Source of the DNA: Hallerella succinigenes
GTDB lineage: Bacteria > Fibrobacterota > Fibrobacteria > Fibrobacterales > Fibrobacteraceae
Direction: 5' to 3'
Length of the DNA stretch: 64,000 bases
Assembly: GCF_002797675.1 (NCBI RefSeq)
Contig: NZ_PGEX01000001.1
Span: 2,542,001 to 2,606,000 of the forward strand
The notes beneath the pieces were generated by a model, which searched no databases, was not told the origin of the DNA, and saw nothing but the letters and a program-made list of their open reading frames with translations. Shown one piece after another: positions 41,229 to 49,833 of this stretch. Positions within the stretch are counted from its first letter, which is position 1. The number at the start of each line of letters is the position of its first letter. A program made the position numbers and the translations under genes.

Positions 41229-41500
41229 ACGGGTCGAACCCGTACGTTGCGGCCTTCATTGCCGAAGACGCCGCTGACGGCGGGGAACTGGGCGAAATCG
41301 GGACGCTCGAAGGGAGCGCCTCCGATGATTTCGTCATTTGGGCGATCGTAGTCGAGTCGAAAGTCCCGCTTTCCGACATCGAGGAGAACTGGACGTTCGA
41401 CAGGATGCAGGCCTTCATGGCGGTTCGACAGATGCGGCAGGATTACAGGTCCGCATGGCGCAAGCTTTACGAGAAGAAGAACGAGGCTGAACGTGGCTGA
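41126..41500 (+). CDS. Tail assembly chaperone extension (T domain of GT), -1 frame
   Basis: About 124 codons read only after the -1 shift. From ~41203 the protein is WNLNGSNPYVAAFIAEDAAD, then DFVIWAIVVESKVPLSDIEE, NWTFDRMQAFMAVRQMRQDY, typical helical C-terminus of GT fusions. It contains no start codon with a ribosome site and ends 8 nt inside the tape-measure start. Fusion length would be about 225 residues. Confidence 0.7.
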   Translation, partial: RLRTLRDPHPDLERGTSHPFRYSPGTGKRLGWNLNGSNPYVAAFIAEDAADGGELGEIGTLEGSASDDFVIWAIVVESKVPLSDIEENWTFDRMQAFMAVRQMRQDYRSAWRKLYEKKNEAERG

Positions 41501-43277
41501 AGATTATGTTTTCAAGATCAAGGCGGTCCCGGACCTTTCCGGATTCGATGCTGCCTTAAAGTCCGAACTCAAGAAGCTAAAGCTTGGATTCGGCGTCCAG
41601 GCGGCATTCAACGGGACGGGATCCATGTCGAAGGGCGGGAACACCGCCCTTTCTTCCATGGTGCATGCAGAACGGAACGCCACCAAGTCGCTCCTCAATT
41701 TTTCATCGGCAGTAACGCAGGCGACCCGCGGAATTTCCGGACTCGGGACAAGAGTCGCATCCGTACAGAAAACGGCTCCAAAGGTTGCCCAGACGCAGGT
41801 AACGGCACAGAAAGGCGCGAACTGGGCCCAGGCATTGATGGCCCTGCCGGGCATGCAGTCTGTAGCCGGTCTCGTTACGGCATTTCCGAGAAAGGCGTTC
41901 TCTTCGGGGCTCACCAACTTCAAGGAAACGGAAACGCTCCGGACGAACCTGGGCACGCTCCTCGGTTCCGACGAAAGGGGCGCCGCATTCACGAAGAGGC
42001 TCGAGGAGTATGCCAAGTACACGCCGTACGCGATGAACGACATCGCATCGCTGGCGAAAGGGCTAATCCAGTACAACGTGAGCGAAGGGGACACGGAAAA
42101 GCTCATGAAGCAGGTGGGCGACATCGCCATGGGCAGCAAGAGCCAGATGTCGAGCCTCGGGCTTGTCCTCGGGCAGGTAGCCAGCGCCGGGAAATTGCAG
42201 GGGCAGGACCTGCTCCAGTTCATCAATGCGGGCTTCAATCCGCTCGCCATCCTGAGCGAGGCATGGGGTAGACCCATGGCGGAACTCAAGGACGCGATGA
42301 GCGAAGGAAAGATTTCGTTCGAGATGGTCCGCGAGGCGTTAAACCTTGCGACGCAGGAAGGCGGAAAGTTCTACAAGGGAGCAGAACGCGGGAGCAAGAC
42401 GCTCGAAGGCCTTCTCAGCACTGCGGTCGACAATTTCAGCATCGCCATGGGCGACGCCTTCAGGAACAACGAGGACGTCATCAAGGGTATCGCCACGACG
42501 ATGGCGAGCATCGACTGGACCGGGGTCTCGAAGATGCTCGGAGATATCGTGAACGTTGTCGGGAGATTCGGAGGAGGATTGGCGACACTCATCAAGGCCA
42601 TCGCTCCGTTTCCGGATCTCGTATATTTGACAACAGGCGCTCTCGGTGGATTGGTGGCGTATGTATCGGGCAACGTTATGAGGTCCGTTTTAGGATTAAC
42701 ATCGGCCATGAAGTCGATGGCGACCCAGGCAAACGCGACGGCTGCGGCTGTCGGAACGAATGGGGCGACAGGACAGGTCGGCAAATTTACGGAGGCTCTT
42801 GGCGGACCGATGCTCAAGGGAGGCCTCTATGCTGCTACAGGTTGGGCTGTCGGGCAGATCGTACGGTTCGGATCTACGCTGTTAGATTATCTTGACGAGA
42901 AGAAAAAAGCGAAAGAGACGGTCAATGCGATAGAAGAGGACGGAAAAATCAGAAGTGGAATAATCAAAACGTACAAAAAATTCAATGCGGACGGTGAATG
43001 GACCGAAAGCGAGAAAATAGCTTATCGTGAAACCTTGGAGACGGCCAAGAGGCTCGGTGTGGATGTTGCCGGATCGTACTTGGACATTTTCAAACAGGAA
43101 GCCAGACAGGAAGGCAAGAAGGAAGGCGAGGGAATGAAACCGCCGAAACTCCCCAAGCCGGTCGTCAACATCAGCGCGGACTTCAACAGCGTTTCGAGGC
43201 TTGTCAAGGAAAACCTCACGGAAATCCTTAGAAGCCAGCTCAGGGTCATGAACAGATACCAGGCGGTGAACGAATGA
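41493..43277 (+). CDS. Tail tape measure protein
   Basis: A 594-residue protein starting GTG 41493. An N-terminal helical region is followed by the tape-measure domain (FSSGLTNFKETETLRTNLGT, KRLEEYAKYTPYAMNDIASL, GKLQGQDLLQFINAGFNPLA), a hydrophobic segment (~380-480), and a helical C-terminus. At roughly 1.5 Angstrom per residue it predicts a short tail near 90 nm, in line with minimal DUF3383 sheaths. Confidence 0.9.
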   Translation: MAEDYVFKIKAVPDLSGFDAALKSELKKLKLGFGVQAAFNGTGSMSKGGNTALSSMVHAERNATKSLLNFSSAVTQATRGISGLGTRVASVQKTAPKVAQTQVTAQKGANWAQALMALPGMQSVAGLVTAFPRKAFSSGLTNFKETETLRTNLGTLLGSDERGAAFTKRLEEYAKYTPYAMNDIASLAKGLIQYNVSEGDTEKLMKQVGDIAMGSKSQMSSLGLVLGQVASAGKLQGQDLLQFINAGFNPLAILSEAWGRPMAELKDAMSEGKISFEMVREALNLATQEGGKFYKGAERGSKTLEGLLSTAVDNFSIAMGDAFRNNEDVIKGIATTMASIDWTGVSKMLGDIVNVVGRFGGGLATLIKAIAPFPDLVYLTTGALGGLVAYVSGNVMRSVLGLTSAMKSMATQANATAAAVGTNGATGQVGKFTEALGGPMLKGGLYAATGWAVGQIVRFGSTLLDYLDEKKKAKETVNAIEEDGKIRSGIIKTYKKFNADGEWTESEKIAYRETLETAKRLGVDVAGSYLDIFKQEARQEGKKEGEGMKPPKLPKPVVNISADFNSVSRLVKENLTEILRSQLRVMNRYQAVNE

Positions 43278-44023
43278 TAGGGTACATCCAGCGGGCGACA
43301 CGGAAACGGCCCATTCCGCGAGCCATCCCGGCGTCGCTCTTCACGCAGTCCGAGGATTTCGGTCTTGACGAGCTCCCGTTCGACCTGCTCATCGACGAAT
43401 CGCACGAGCTCGGATTCGACATCACCGATCACGCCGTGGAGAACGGGGAGGTCATTTCAGACAGCATCCAGCGCAGGCTCCGCTCGGTGACGGTGCGCGG
43501 CATGTTCACGAACCATCCGGTCCGGAAAAGCTCCGGGTTTACCGTCGACAAGGACGGGAAGGTGACGAAGCCGGAGAACGTGACCATCGAGGACGGGGAC
43601 GGGAACGAGGCGATCAAGAACACGGCTCGGGATGACAAATGGAAAATGCTCAACGAGATCGCAGAGCGGAAGGGGACGGTCCGGCTCGTCACTGCGCTCG
43701 AAATCTATGACGAGATGGCGATCGAGAGCATCCAGGCGGATCGCGGAGCCGAAGACGGGGAAGCGATCCAGTTCACGCTGACGCTCCGCGAGATCCGCTC
43801 CGTCGCCTTCGTGAGCACGAGCGAGGGCGGGACGTTTACTCCGGCAAAGCAGACGACATGGAAGGAACGTGTGGCGGCAAGGAAGAAGCAGAACGGCAAG
43901 GTCAGCGCAGAGGAAATCGAGGCGGAAAAGAAAATCGACGAACTCGCACGGATGAAGGGCGGCAAGACCGTCGCAAACGGAGGATATCAGGATGCTGAGA
44001 GTACCGACGGACATGAAGGGTAA
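43274..44023 (+). CDS. Baseplate Dit-like protein
   Basis: A 249-residue protein; ATG overlaps the tape-measure stop (ATGA). It has LLIDESHELGFDITDHAVEN, SVTVRGMFTNHPVRKSSGFT, KGTVRLVTALEIYDEMAIES and FTLTLREIRSVAFVS, the pattern of Dit-like N-terminal baseplate proteins that join the tube end to the hub. A Lys/Glu-rich C-terminal tail follows. Confidence 0.75.
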   Translation: MIGYIQRATRKRPIPRAIPASLFTQSEDFGLDELPFDLLIDESHELGFDITDHAVENGEVISDSIQRRLRSVTVRGMFTNHPVRKSSGFTVDKDGKVTKPENVTIEDGDGNEAIKNTARDDKWKMLNEIAERKGTVRLVTALEIYDEMAIESIQADRGAEDGEAIQFTLTLREIRSVAFVSTSEGGTFTPAKQTTWKERVAARKKQNGKVSAEEIEAEKKIDELARMKGGKTVANGGYQDAESTDGHEG

Positions 44024-44336
44024 TGCCTACATGGTGGAATCCGTCAACGTAGGCGGGCAGAGCGTCGCCATCCGGATGCTCTGGAACAACAGGGCCGGCG
44101 AATGGTTCGCCGATTTCGAGAGCGCGAACGGGAAAAACCTGGGCGTGGCTCTGGTACCATGGAGTGCGCTCCTTTCGGCAGGCAAAAAGGCGCTTCAGTC
44201 CGGGGATTTTGCAGTCCTGAAGGACGAAAAGACGGGCGACGACGAGATCACGTTCGACAATTTCGGAACGACGTGGGGGCTCTATTACCTGACGGACGAC
44301 GAAATCGCGAAGATGCGTGAAAAGGGGGTGCTCTGA
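43992..44336 (+). CDS. Baseplate plug protein (Pam3 gp18-like)
   Basis: A 114-residue beta protein with GQSVAIRMLWNNRAGEWFAD and LGVALVPWSALLS, TTWGLYYLTDDEIAKM. This layout matches the small baseplate plug described for Pam3-type phages. Start 43992 has GGAGG 8-9 nt upstream; a later ATG (44013) is possible. It overlaps the previous gene by 32 nt. Confidence 0.65.
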   Translation: MLRVPTDMKGNAYMVESVNVGGQSVAIRMLWNNRAGEWFADFESANGKNLGVALVPWSALLSAGKKALQSGDFAVLKDEKTGDDEITFDNFGTTWGLYYLTDDEIAKMREKGVL

Positions 44337-45337
44337 TGGCGTTCGGAAGGGTTGTCCGGCTTTTTGTCGGTAATTTTGCGCTCGGGAACATGGATACGAA
44401 AGACGCGAAGCGAATCGACGGGCTCGACATCGAGTTCTCGGTGACGCGGTCGATCGAGTTCTGGGACAACGCCGCCACGATCACGCTCTACAACCCGAGC
44501 CCGGACACGTTGCGATACGTCATGCGTACGGGAGCATCGGTGATCCTCCAGGCGGGACACGAGGACGAGACGGTCGGGAACATTTTCGTCGGGCAGATTG
44601 CCCGCGTGGAGACCCACAGGGAAGGACCCGACATCGTGACGGCAATGACGTGCAAGAGCGCAAGGGGCGCCTATTACCAGCTCGTGAAGCTTTCCTGCGA
44701 CGTGCGCTTCCGGAAGGGGGCGACATTCAGGGAATGCCTCCAGTACATGGCGGATTATGCCGGGGTCGCTTTGCGGGCCGGGGCTGACCTCGATGCGCTC
44801 GACGGGGCTCTTTCCCGCAACTTTCAGGCTTCTGGATCCTTCCCGGGCGTTTTCGAGAACTTTGTCCGGACGGTACTCAAGCCAGAGGCGAAACTCGGCG
44901 CGTTCTACGACAACAACGAGATCCTGATTCTCGGGGAGAACAAGCACGTGGAGATCGAGCATATCGCCCTTTATTACGACACGGGGCTTCTTTCCGCATC
45001 CGAAATCCGCGACGAGGGCGACAACGACATCAACGGGGGCGGTGACGCATACCACATGATGGCTGGAATCCCGGAGCTAGAGAAGAAATACAGGCTTGAC
45101 GAGCACGCGCCGAAAGTCCAGGAAGTGGACAGAAAGCGCAGGGTCAGGTTCCGGGCTATCCTCAGCCCGAAATTCTGCCCGAACGCACGCGTGGAACTCG
45201 ACAGCACGACTGGCGACTCCTACGACAGCGTGCTGGCTGTCCAGGGACTTTTTTCGATCGACAGCGTGGAATTCAACGGAGGGACGACCGGATCCGACTT
45301 CACGGTCGAATGCGAGGCGGTGGAGGTGACTGAATGA
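44336..45337 (+). CDS. Baseplate hub protein (gp27/gpD-like)
   Basis: A 333-residue protein with IEFSVTRSIEFWDNAATITL, LQAGHEDETVGNIFVGQIAR, a central FRECLQYMADYAGVAL segment and late RVELDSTTGDSYDSVLAVQG. Beta-barrel modules of this kind form the trimeric hub at the tube tip that carries the spike encoded next. Confidence 0.75.
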   Translation: MAFGRVVRLFVGNFALGNMDTKDAKRIDGLDIEFSVTRSIEFWDNAATITLYNPSPDTLRYVMRTGASVILQAGHEDETVGNIFVGQIARVETHREGPDIVTAMTCKSARGAYYQLVKLSCDVRFRKGATFRECLQYMADYAGVALRAGADLDALDGALSRNFQASGSFPGVFENFVRTVLKPEAKLGAFYDNNEILILGENKHVEIEHIALYYDTGLLSASEIRDEGDNDINGGGDAYHMMAGIPELEKKYRLDEHAPKVQEVDRKRRVRFRAILSPKFCPNARVELDSTTGDSYDSVLAVQGLFSIDSVEFNGGTTGSDFTVECEAVEVTE

Positions 45338-46002
45338 GCGGAACGGCGACAATCCGGAAAGTGATCGATTCCTACATGGAGACGTTCGAGACGGGATTCC
45401 CGGGTACGGTTTCGGCGGTCAATTCGGACGGGACAATCGACGCGCTCCCAAGCGTGCGGAACTGCCTGACGAACCTGCAGCAGGAAGCCGGGGGCGGCAC
45501 GGTCCAACCGATGCGCTCCATTCCAGTCCTTTGGCCTGGGACGGCGAACGCGCTCGTAAAATTCTCGCTTTCCGCAGGCGACCCGGTGTGGCTCGTTTCC
45601 GGAAGCAGGGACCAGTCCGAATGGGCGGACGGGGACTGGGCGGACGCCGCATCGGATCCTTTCAGGGCGCCTTCGTTCGGCGGTAACGACCTGAACAGTC
45701 TCGTGGCTATCCCGGTACGCAGGGAGACCCACGGCAGCGGAAAACCCAAGGTCACCGTCACGATCGGCGACGACGGGAAGGTGACCATCGAAGGCGACAG
45801 CGTGACCGTGAGCGCGGACAGCGTGATGCTAGATGCGGACAGCGTCAAGGTGACGGGGAATCTTGCCGTCGAAGGCGACATCGAGAGCGACGGGACGGTG
45901 ACGGGGAAAACCGACGTAAAGGGCGGATTGTCCGGCATCTCGCTCAGCACACATCTCCACTCGGGAGGAACCATCAATGGAATGACGGGAACGCCTCAAT
46001 AA
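45334..46002 (+). CDS. Central spike (Gp138/gpV-like) with HxH metal tip
   Basis: A 222-residue protein. An N-terminal OB-like domain (FPGTVSAVNSDGTIDALPSV, DPVWLVSGSRDQSEW) is followed by a repetitive beta-helix (KVTIEGDSVTVSADSVMLDA). The C-terminus contains THLH (H207, H209), an HxH pair that binds iron at the tip of P2-type spikes, followed by SGGTINGMTG. Membrane-piercing tip of the tail. Last gene before the operon 1 terminator. Confidence 0.8.
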   Translation: MSGTATIRKVIDSYMETFETGFPGTVSAVNSDGTIDALPSVRNCLTNLQQEAGGGTVQPMRSIPVLWPGTANALVKFSLSAGDPVWLVSGSRDQSEWADGDWADAASDPFRAPSFGGNDLNSLVAIPVRRETHGSGKPKVTVTIGDDGKVTIEGDSVTVSADSVMLDADSVKVTGNLAVEGDIESDGTVTGKTDVKGGLSGISLSTHLHSGGTINGMTGTPQ

Positions 46003-46026
46003 GGCGACAATTTGCCATGGAACAAG

Positions 46027-46054
46027 AAAGGCGGCCCTTCGTGGCCGTCTTTTG
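46027..46054 (+). terminator. Terminator of late operon 1
   Basis: AAAGGCGGCC-cttcgt-GGCCGTCTTT followed by TTG. It may also serve the convergent gene ending at 46060. Confidence 0.75.
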
Positions 46055-46059
46055 AATAT

Positions 46060-46386
46060 TCAGGGGAATTTATAGAGGGATTCCGCCTTTTTCTTTTCTT
46101 CCCATTTCGAAAGCTTCGGTGGCGGTTGCTGCCGTTGCCTTGCAATTTCTGCCGTATCCCTGAGCGCTTTGCGATAGCCCCAGATGAAGAGGTACGTAAA
46201 ACCGACAGGAAGGAACAAAATCAGATATTCAATGTCCCCTGTTATGAAAAAGAACAAAGGAAATAAAGCTCCAAAAAGGAGGATCAAAACAAACGGCCAA
46301 AAGAGATAAGTAATGTACACGATTGCACAGACCCAATCACTTTCAGTCCAACCACTTTCAGTGAACTGATTATTTTCGTTTCCCAT
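46060..46386 (-). CDS. Divergent membrane protein (moron candidate)
   Basis: A 108-residue protein with two to three hydrophobic helices (IVYITYLFWPFVLILLFGAL, FPLFFFITGDIEYLILFLPV, GFTYLFIWG), a cytoplasmic basic tail RDTAEIARQRQQPPPKLSKW. GAGGAGG ribosome site. It is transcribed against the surrounding late genes and lies exactly between two late operons, so it is probably a lysogeny-expressed addition, for example a superinfection-exclusion protein. No named family. Confidence 0.65.
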   Translation of the reverse strand: MGNENNQFTESGWTESDWVCAIVYITYLFWPFVLILLFGALFPLFFFITGDIEYLILFLPVGFTYLFIWGYRKALRDTAEIARQRQQPPPKLSKWEEKKKAESLYKFP

Positions 46387-46444
46387 GGCGTCACCTCCTC
46401 GTCATCAATCTAAACAAAAATCCCCGCTTACGGTCTAGTTTTTT

Positions 46445-46501
46445 GGTGTTTTTTGGTGTCTTTGGGTGTTTGCGGAAATAATCCTCGGGCTGGTCTATAT
46501 T
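46445..46501 (+). promoter_or_regulatory. Late promoter 2 with phased GGTGT array
   Basis: Three GGTGT units start at 46445, 46455 and 46465 (10 bp apart); TATATT (46496-46501) lies 31 bp after the start of the last unit, the same spacing as late promoter 1, and ATG 46509 follows 7 nt after the -10. Bases 46445-46475 are identical to 35089-35119. Confidence 0.65.
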
Positions 46502-46508
46502 TCGGGGA

Positions 46509-46880
46509 ATGAACGAACTGGCGCTCAATCCATCGCACGACATCGAGCTGAACGCTTCCGGGACGGGCATCGCCCGCATCCTCGGGGACGGATTCCGCCC
46601 GCAGGCTAAGCGGGTGAAGCAGGCCGTCCTTTGCCTCTTACGGACCAACGAGGGCGAAGCCTTCACCGACGGAAGCCACGGGGTGCCATGGTTCGAAAAG
46701 ATTCTCACATTGTCGGAAACGCACCTGGACCTTGCGCAGAGGATCCTCGAAGAGAAAATCCGGGCACTTGAAGGCGTCCGGAGAATAAAGACGATGGAAC
46801 TCAAGACGGACGGGCGCAACCTTTCCGGATCCATCGCCGTCGAATGCGAGGACGGCAGCGTCGCGGAGGCTGATTTCTAA
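46509..46880 (+). CDS. Baseplate wedge protein (gp25-like)
   Basis: A 123-residue protein with LNPSHDIELNASGTGIARIL, TNEGEAFTDGSHGVPWFEKI and EEKIRALEGVRRIKTMEL, the gp25/DUF2634-type wedge pattern (TNxGE, G-x-P). It starts the second late operon, apparently leaderless. It links hub and baseplate J. Confidence 0.8.
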   Translation: MNELALNPSHDIELNASGTGIARILGDGFRPQAKRVKQAVLCLLRTNEGEAFTDGSHGVPWFEKILTLSETHLDLAQRILEEKIRALEGVRRIKTMELKTDGRNLSGSIAVECEDGSVAEADF

Positions 46881-47803
46881 TGGCGATCAATGCAGTGACA
46901 ATCGACCAGAACGGAGGCGTCTCGGTCGCAAGTTTCGTGGAAATCCGGGAACAGCTGGCGACGGATTACCGCGCCATCTTCGACAGCGAAGGGGAAAGCA
47001 TCGACCTTGACCCGTCCACTCCGGACGGCATGCTGGTGGACCTTTTCGCCTTCGCATATACCGCCATCGCCGAACACTTGCAGGTGGTCGTCCAGGGAAT
47101 GAACCCGGCGACGGCTTCGGGGATTTTCCTCGATTACCTGGCGAGCATCACTGTGGGCGGAAGGAACGAAGGCGAGACAGACGAGGAACTGCGTGACCGA
47201 ATCCAGAGCGCGGACCATTACGGATTCGCCACATACTACGGCATGCTCACGTACCTGCGAGACAAGATCGCATCCGGCGTATCCTTGCAGGTCAACGAAG
47301 AGGACGAGACCGTGGACGGGATCCCGGCGCACCGCTTCGAAGTATTCGTCCCGGACGGGGTGACCGCGACGGCGGACGAAATCGCCCAGTTCATCTGGGA
47401 CTGCAAGCCTGCCGGCATCCTTTCGCACGGGAACAGCTCGGGAACGGCGACGGACAATGATGGATTTACCCATACGGTGAAATTTTCGTCCATTACGGGG
47501 ACTCCGGTCCTTGCAAGGATCACGATCACGGAATACGAGGAAGAGGACCTTCCGGACGATTACGTCGACAGGATCAAGACGGCGGTGGCCGATTGGGCAA
47601 CGACCGAATATACGGTCGGAAAGGACGTCATCCCGCAGCGGATCACGGTCCCTGTTTACGGAATCGCGGGCATCGACAGCGTCTCTGTGGAGGTTTCCAT
47701 GGACGGAGGCTCCACCTGGAGCGGCACACGCCAGGCGGTCGGTGCAGGCGCATACGCCAGTCTTCCGGAAGAGAACATCACGGTCCTGCCTAGCGACCTC
47801 TAA
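46880..47803 (+). CDS. Baseplate J-like protein
   Basis: A 307-residue protein overlapping the previous stop. Motifs: SIDLDPSTPDGMLVDLFAFA, FLDYLASITVGGRNEGETDE-ELRDRIQ, DCKPAGILSHGNSSGTATDN, and a C-terminal NITVLPSDL. Baseplate J proteins form the wedge arms of contractile tails. Confidence 0.9.
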   Translation: MAINAVTIDQNGGVSVASFVEIREQLATDYRAIFDSEGESIDLDPSTPDGMLVDLFAFAYTAIAEHLQVVVQGMNPATASGIFLDYLASITVGGRNEGETDEELRDRIQSADHYGFATYYGMLTYLRDKIASGVSLQVNEEDETVDGIPAHRFEVFVPDGVTATADEIAQFIWDCKPAGILSHGNSSGTATDNDGFTHTVKFSSITGTPVLARITITEYEEEDLPDDYVDRIKTAVADWATTEYTVGKDVIPQRITVPVYGIAGIDSVSVEVSMDGGSTWSGTRQAVGAGAYASLPEENITVLPSDL

Positions 47804-47812
47804 GGGGGACCG

Positions 47813-48457
47813 ATGCAATACACGGGCAAGATCGATCTTTTCGAAAAAGCTTGGGAACTCGCGCTGGACCAGTACCAGAGCAGTCCGAAATTGAAGGCCC
47901 TCATCCAGGCCATGGTCAAGAACGGCCAACCGTTCGAGCACGCCATCGACAGGTTCACCCGATGGGCGAACATTGACGAGGCGGAAGGCGAATGGCTCGA
48001 CATTTTAGGCTCTTTGCGGAATTTCCCGCGAGAAGCGGGGGAAAGCGACAGCGACTACAGGCAACGGCTGAAGTCCGACATCCTGGTCGACAATTCAGGC
48101 ACGCCGGACAACGTGATCGACAACGCCCGGGAACTCAGCGGCGACGAAAAACCGCAGTACATGGACGAAGACAATCCGGACGACCCGCTCGACGTGGCGT
48201 TCTTTGTCTATACGCCGAACGGAAGGCAGATCCTACAGGCGAAAGTGCGCAAGCTCGCCCCGGCAGGGGTGCTGGGGATTGCAGGCGCCGCAATCGGACA
48301 GGGTGACGGGTCGTTATTGGCGGATGCGGATGGAAAACTTTTCCTGATGGCGGCGGAAGACGCCAACATCGGTACAGGATCACTGCTCGTCGCGGAAAGC
48401 GACGGGACACGGCTGGTCGCCGAGGACGGCGTGACCCAGCTCATACCGGAGGCATAG
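47813..48457 (+). CDS. DUF2612 baseplate/tail protein
   Basis: A 214-residue protein with a helical N-terminal half (RWANIDEAEGEWLDILGSLR, ESDSDYRQRLKSDILVDNSG) that follows the DUF2612 pattern, binding baseplate J and tail fibres. The C-terminal ~60 residues are repetitive (DGSLLADADGKLFL, GTGSLLVAESDG). Ribosome site AAGGGGGA. Confidence 0.75.
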   Translation: MQYTGKIDLFEKAWELALDQYQSSPKLKALIQAMVKNGQPFEHAIDRFTRWANIDEAEGEWLDILGSLRNFPREAGESDSDYRQRLKSDILVDNSGTPDNVIDNARELSGDEKPQYMDEDNPDDPLDVAFFVYTPNGRQILQAKVRKLAPAGVLGIAGAAIGQGDGSLLADADGKLFLMAAEDANIGTGSLLVAESDGTRLVAEDGVTQLIPEA

Positions 48458-49519
48458 ATGGCAGAAGCAAAATTAAGCTCGTATGGACAGAAGACGCTGG
48501 CCGAAGCGCAGGCAGGCGGCGCGCTCTTCCCGGCAACGATGAACGGGGCGAACATCAACGTCCCGGCGGATGACTTTCCGCAGGAAAGCGCCTATCAGCC
48601 GCACGCGTTAGATGCAGTCAAGGGGGGACTCGTCGTTTCCCAGGGACGCTATACCACGCACATGAAGGTCACGATTGGCAATTCCCCGGTATTGGGGGCT
48701 CTCGTTCCCATACCGGGATCCACGGACGCTGGCAAGGTACTTTCCGTGAGCAATGGGATGGGCGAGCTTGAATGGTCCGATACGGGCGCATCGGGAAAGG
48801 TGGCCGTGGAATCTGGAGCCGTCGCAGGCTTCCTCAAGGACGTCCTCGTCTCGGATTCCGACCTTTTGGATTTGGTCCCGGTCGGCAACCAGCTCCGCGT
48901 CCAGATCAACCTGGAGTACTCCGCAGACCCGAAGATCGCCACGATTGACGAATCGCAGGTCAACAGCGCGACCGCGAACTACGGATCGTACGCTCTCCAG
49001 AGCGGAGCGGAACGCCTCGCATGGGGCGATACGTCGTCCGAGACTTACCAGTGGCTCAACGCAAGCGTGCACCAGTGCATGCGTATCGCCGACGCACAGG
49101 GAAGCATTACGAAGTGCAACGTTGCCCTTTGCGGATCGCTCAGTTTCCAGAACCCGCCGCCATGCTTCAACGTCGGCATCTTCGACATGCAGGGGAACCT
49201 TCTCGGACAGAGCGGGCTCCGGTTCCTTGGAGTGGATTTCCAGAGCGGGGAGGAGCTTTGCGAAGTCGACATGGAAGAGACGAATGAAGGGTCGCTCTCG
49301 ATCAAGCGCAACACGAGATACATCATCCAGGTATGGACCTGCGGGCTCCAGCTCGCTGCGCTCGACAGACACGACACTTACAACTATACGTACGACTACA
49401 CTCTCCGTCAGAACCTCGAAGGCACGGTCTCGCAGCCTGCATTCCTGCCCGTCGACAGCGCCATGGGCAGGGCGGACAAGATCCCGTTCGTCACTTTCGG
49501 CGCGGCAAGCCTTGTATAG
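48458..49519 (+). CDS. Tail fibre protein
   Basis: A 353-residue protein: a short N-terminal attachment region (MAEAKLSSYGQKTLAEAQAG), a beta spiral-like middle and a C-terminal jelly-roll-like domain (CFNVGIFDMQGNLLGQSGLR, NTRYIIQVWTCGLQLAALD). Position after DUF2612 supports a fibre or side-tail protein that contacts the host surface. Confidence 0.65.
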   Translation: MAEAKLSSYGQKTLAEAQAGGALFPATMNGANINVPADDFPQESAYQPHALDAVKGGLVVSQGRYTTHMKVTIGNSPVLGALVPIPGSTDAGKVLSVSNGMGELEWSDTGASGKVAVESGAVAGFLKDVLVSDSDLLDLVPVGNQLRVQINLEYSADPKIATIDESQVNSATANYGSYALQSGAERLAWGDTSSETYQWLNASVHQCMRIADAQGSITKCNVALCGSLSFQNPPPCFNVGIFDMQGNLLGQSGLRFLGVDFQSGEELCEVDMEETNEGSLSIKRNTRYIIQVWTCGLQLAALDRHDTYNYTYDYTLRQNLEGTVSQPAFLPVDSAMGRADKIPFVTFGAASLV

Positions 49520-49528
49520 GAGAATGAG

Positions 49529-49831
49529 ATGTACTCAAGAAAGGAATATCTGGAATCTACCGACTGCAAGAAGCAGTGCCTGGCACGCAACAACGAAGGG
49601 CTCGACTGGAACTACGCCATCGCGCCGAAGATTGACCGTGACCTGCACGAAAAGCTGCTGAAAATCGACAGCTCCGAAGTGCTCCCGTTCATCCAGCTGT
49701 TGCCGCTGATTTCCAGCGGTTATTTCGGGACGGCTGTCGAAATTTTACATGGCGTGACGGCGGAAACCGAATCCTTGGCGGAAGTCAAGGGATGGCTTAT
49801 CGCTTCGCTCGATGAAGCAAGGGAGGTATAA
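49529..49831 (+). CDS. Small tail-fibre-linked protein
   Basis: A 100-residue protein (MYSRKEYLESTDCKKQCLAR) between two fibre genes. No family recognised; it could be a fibre assembly chaperone or adapter. It may not be part of the virion. Confidence 0.55.
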   Translation: MYSRKEYLESTDCKKQCLARNNEGLDWNYAIAPKIDRDLHEKLLKIDSSEVLPFIQLLPLISSGYFGTAVEILHGVTAETESLAEVKGWLIASLDEAREV

Positions 49832-49833
49832 TC

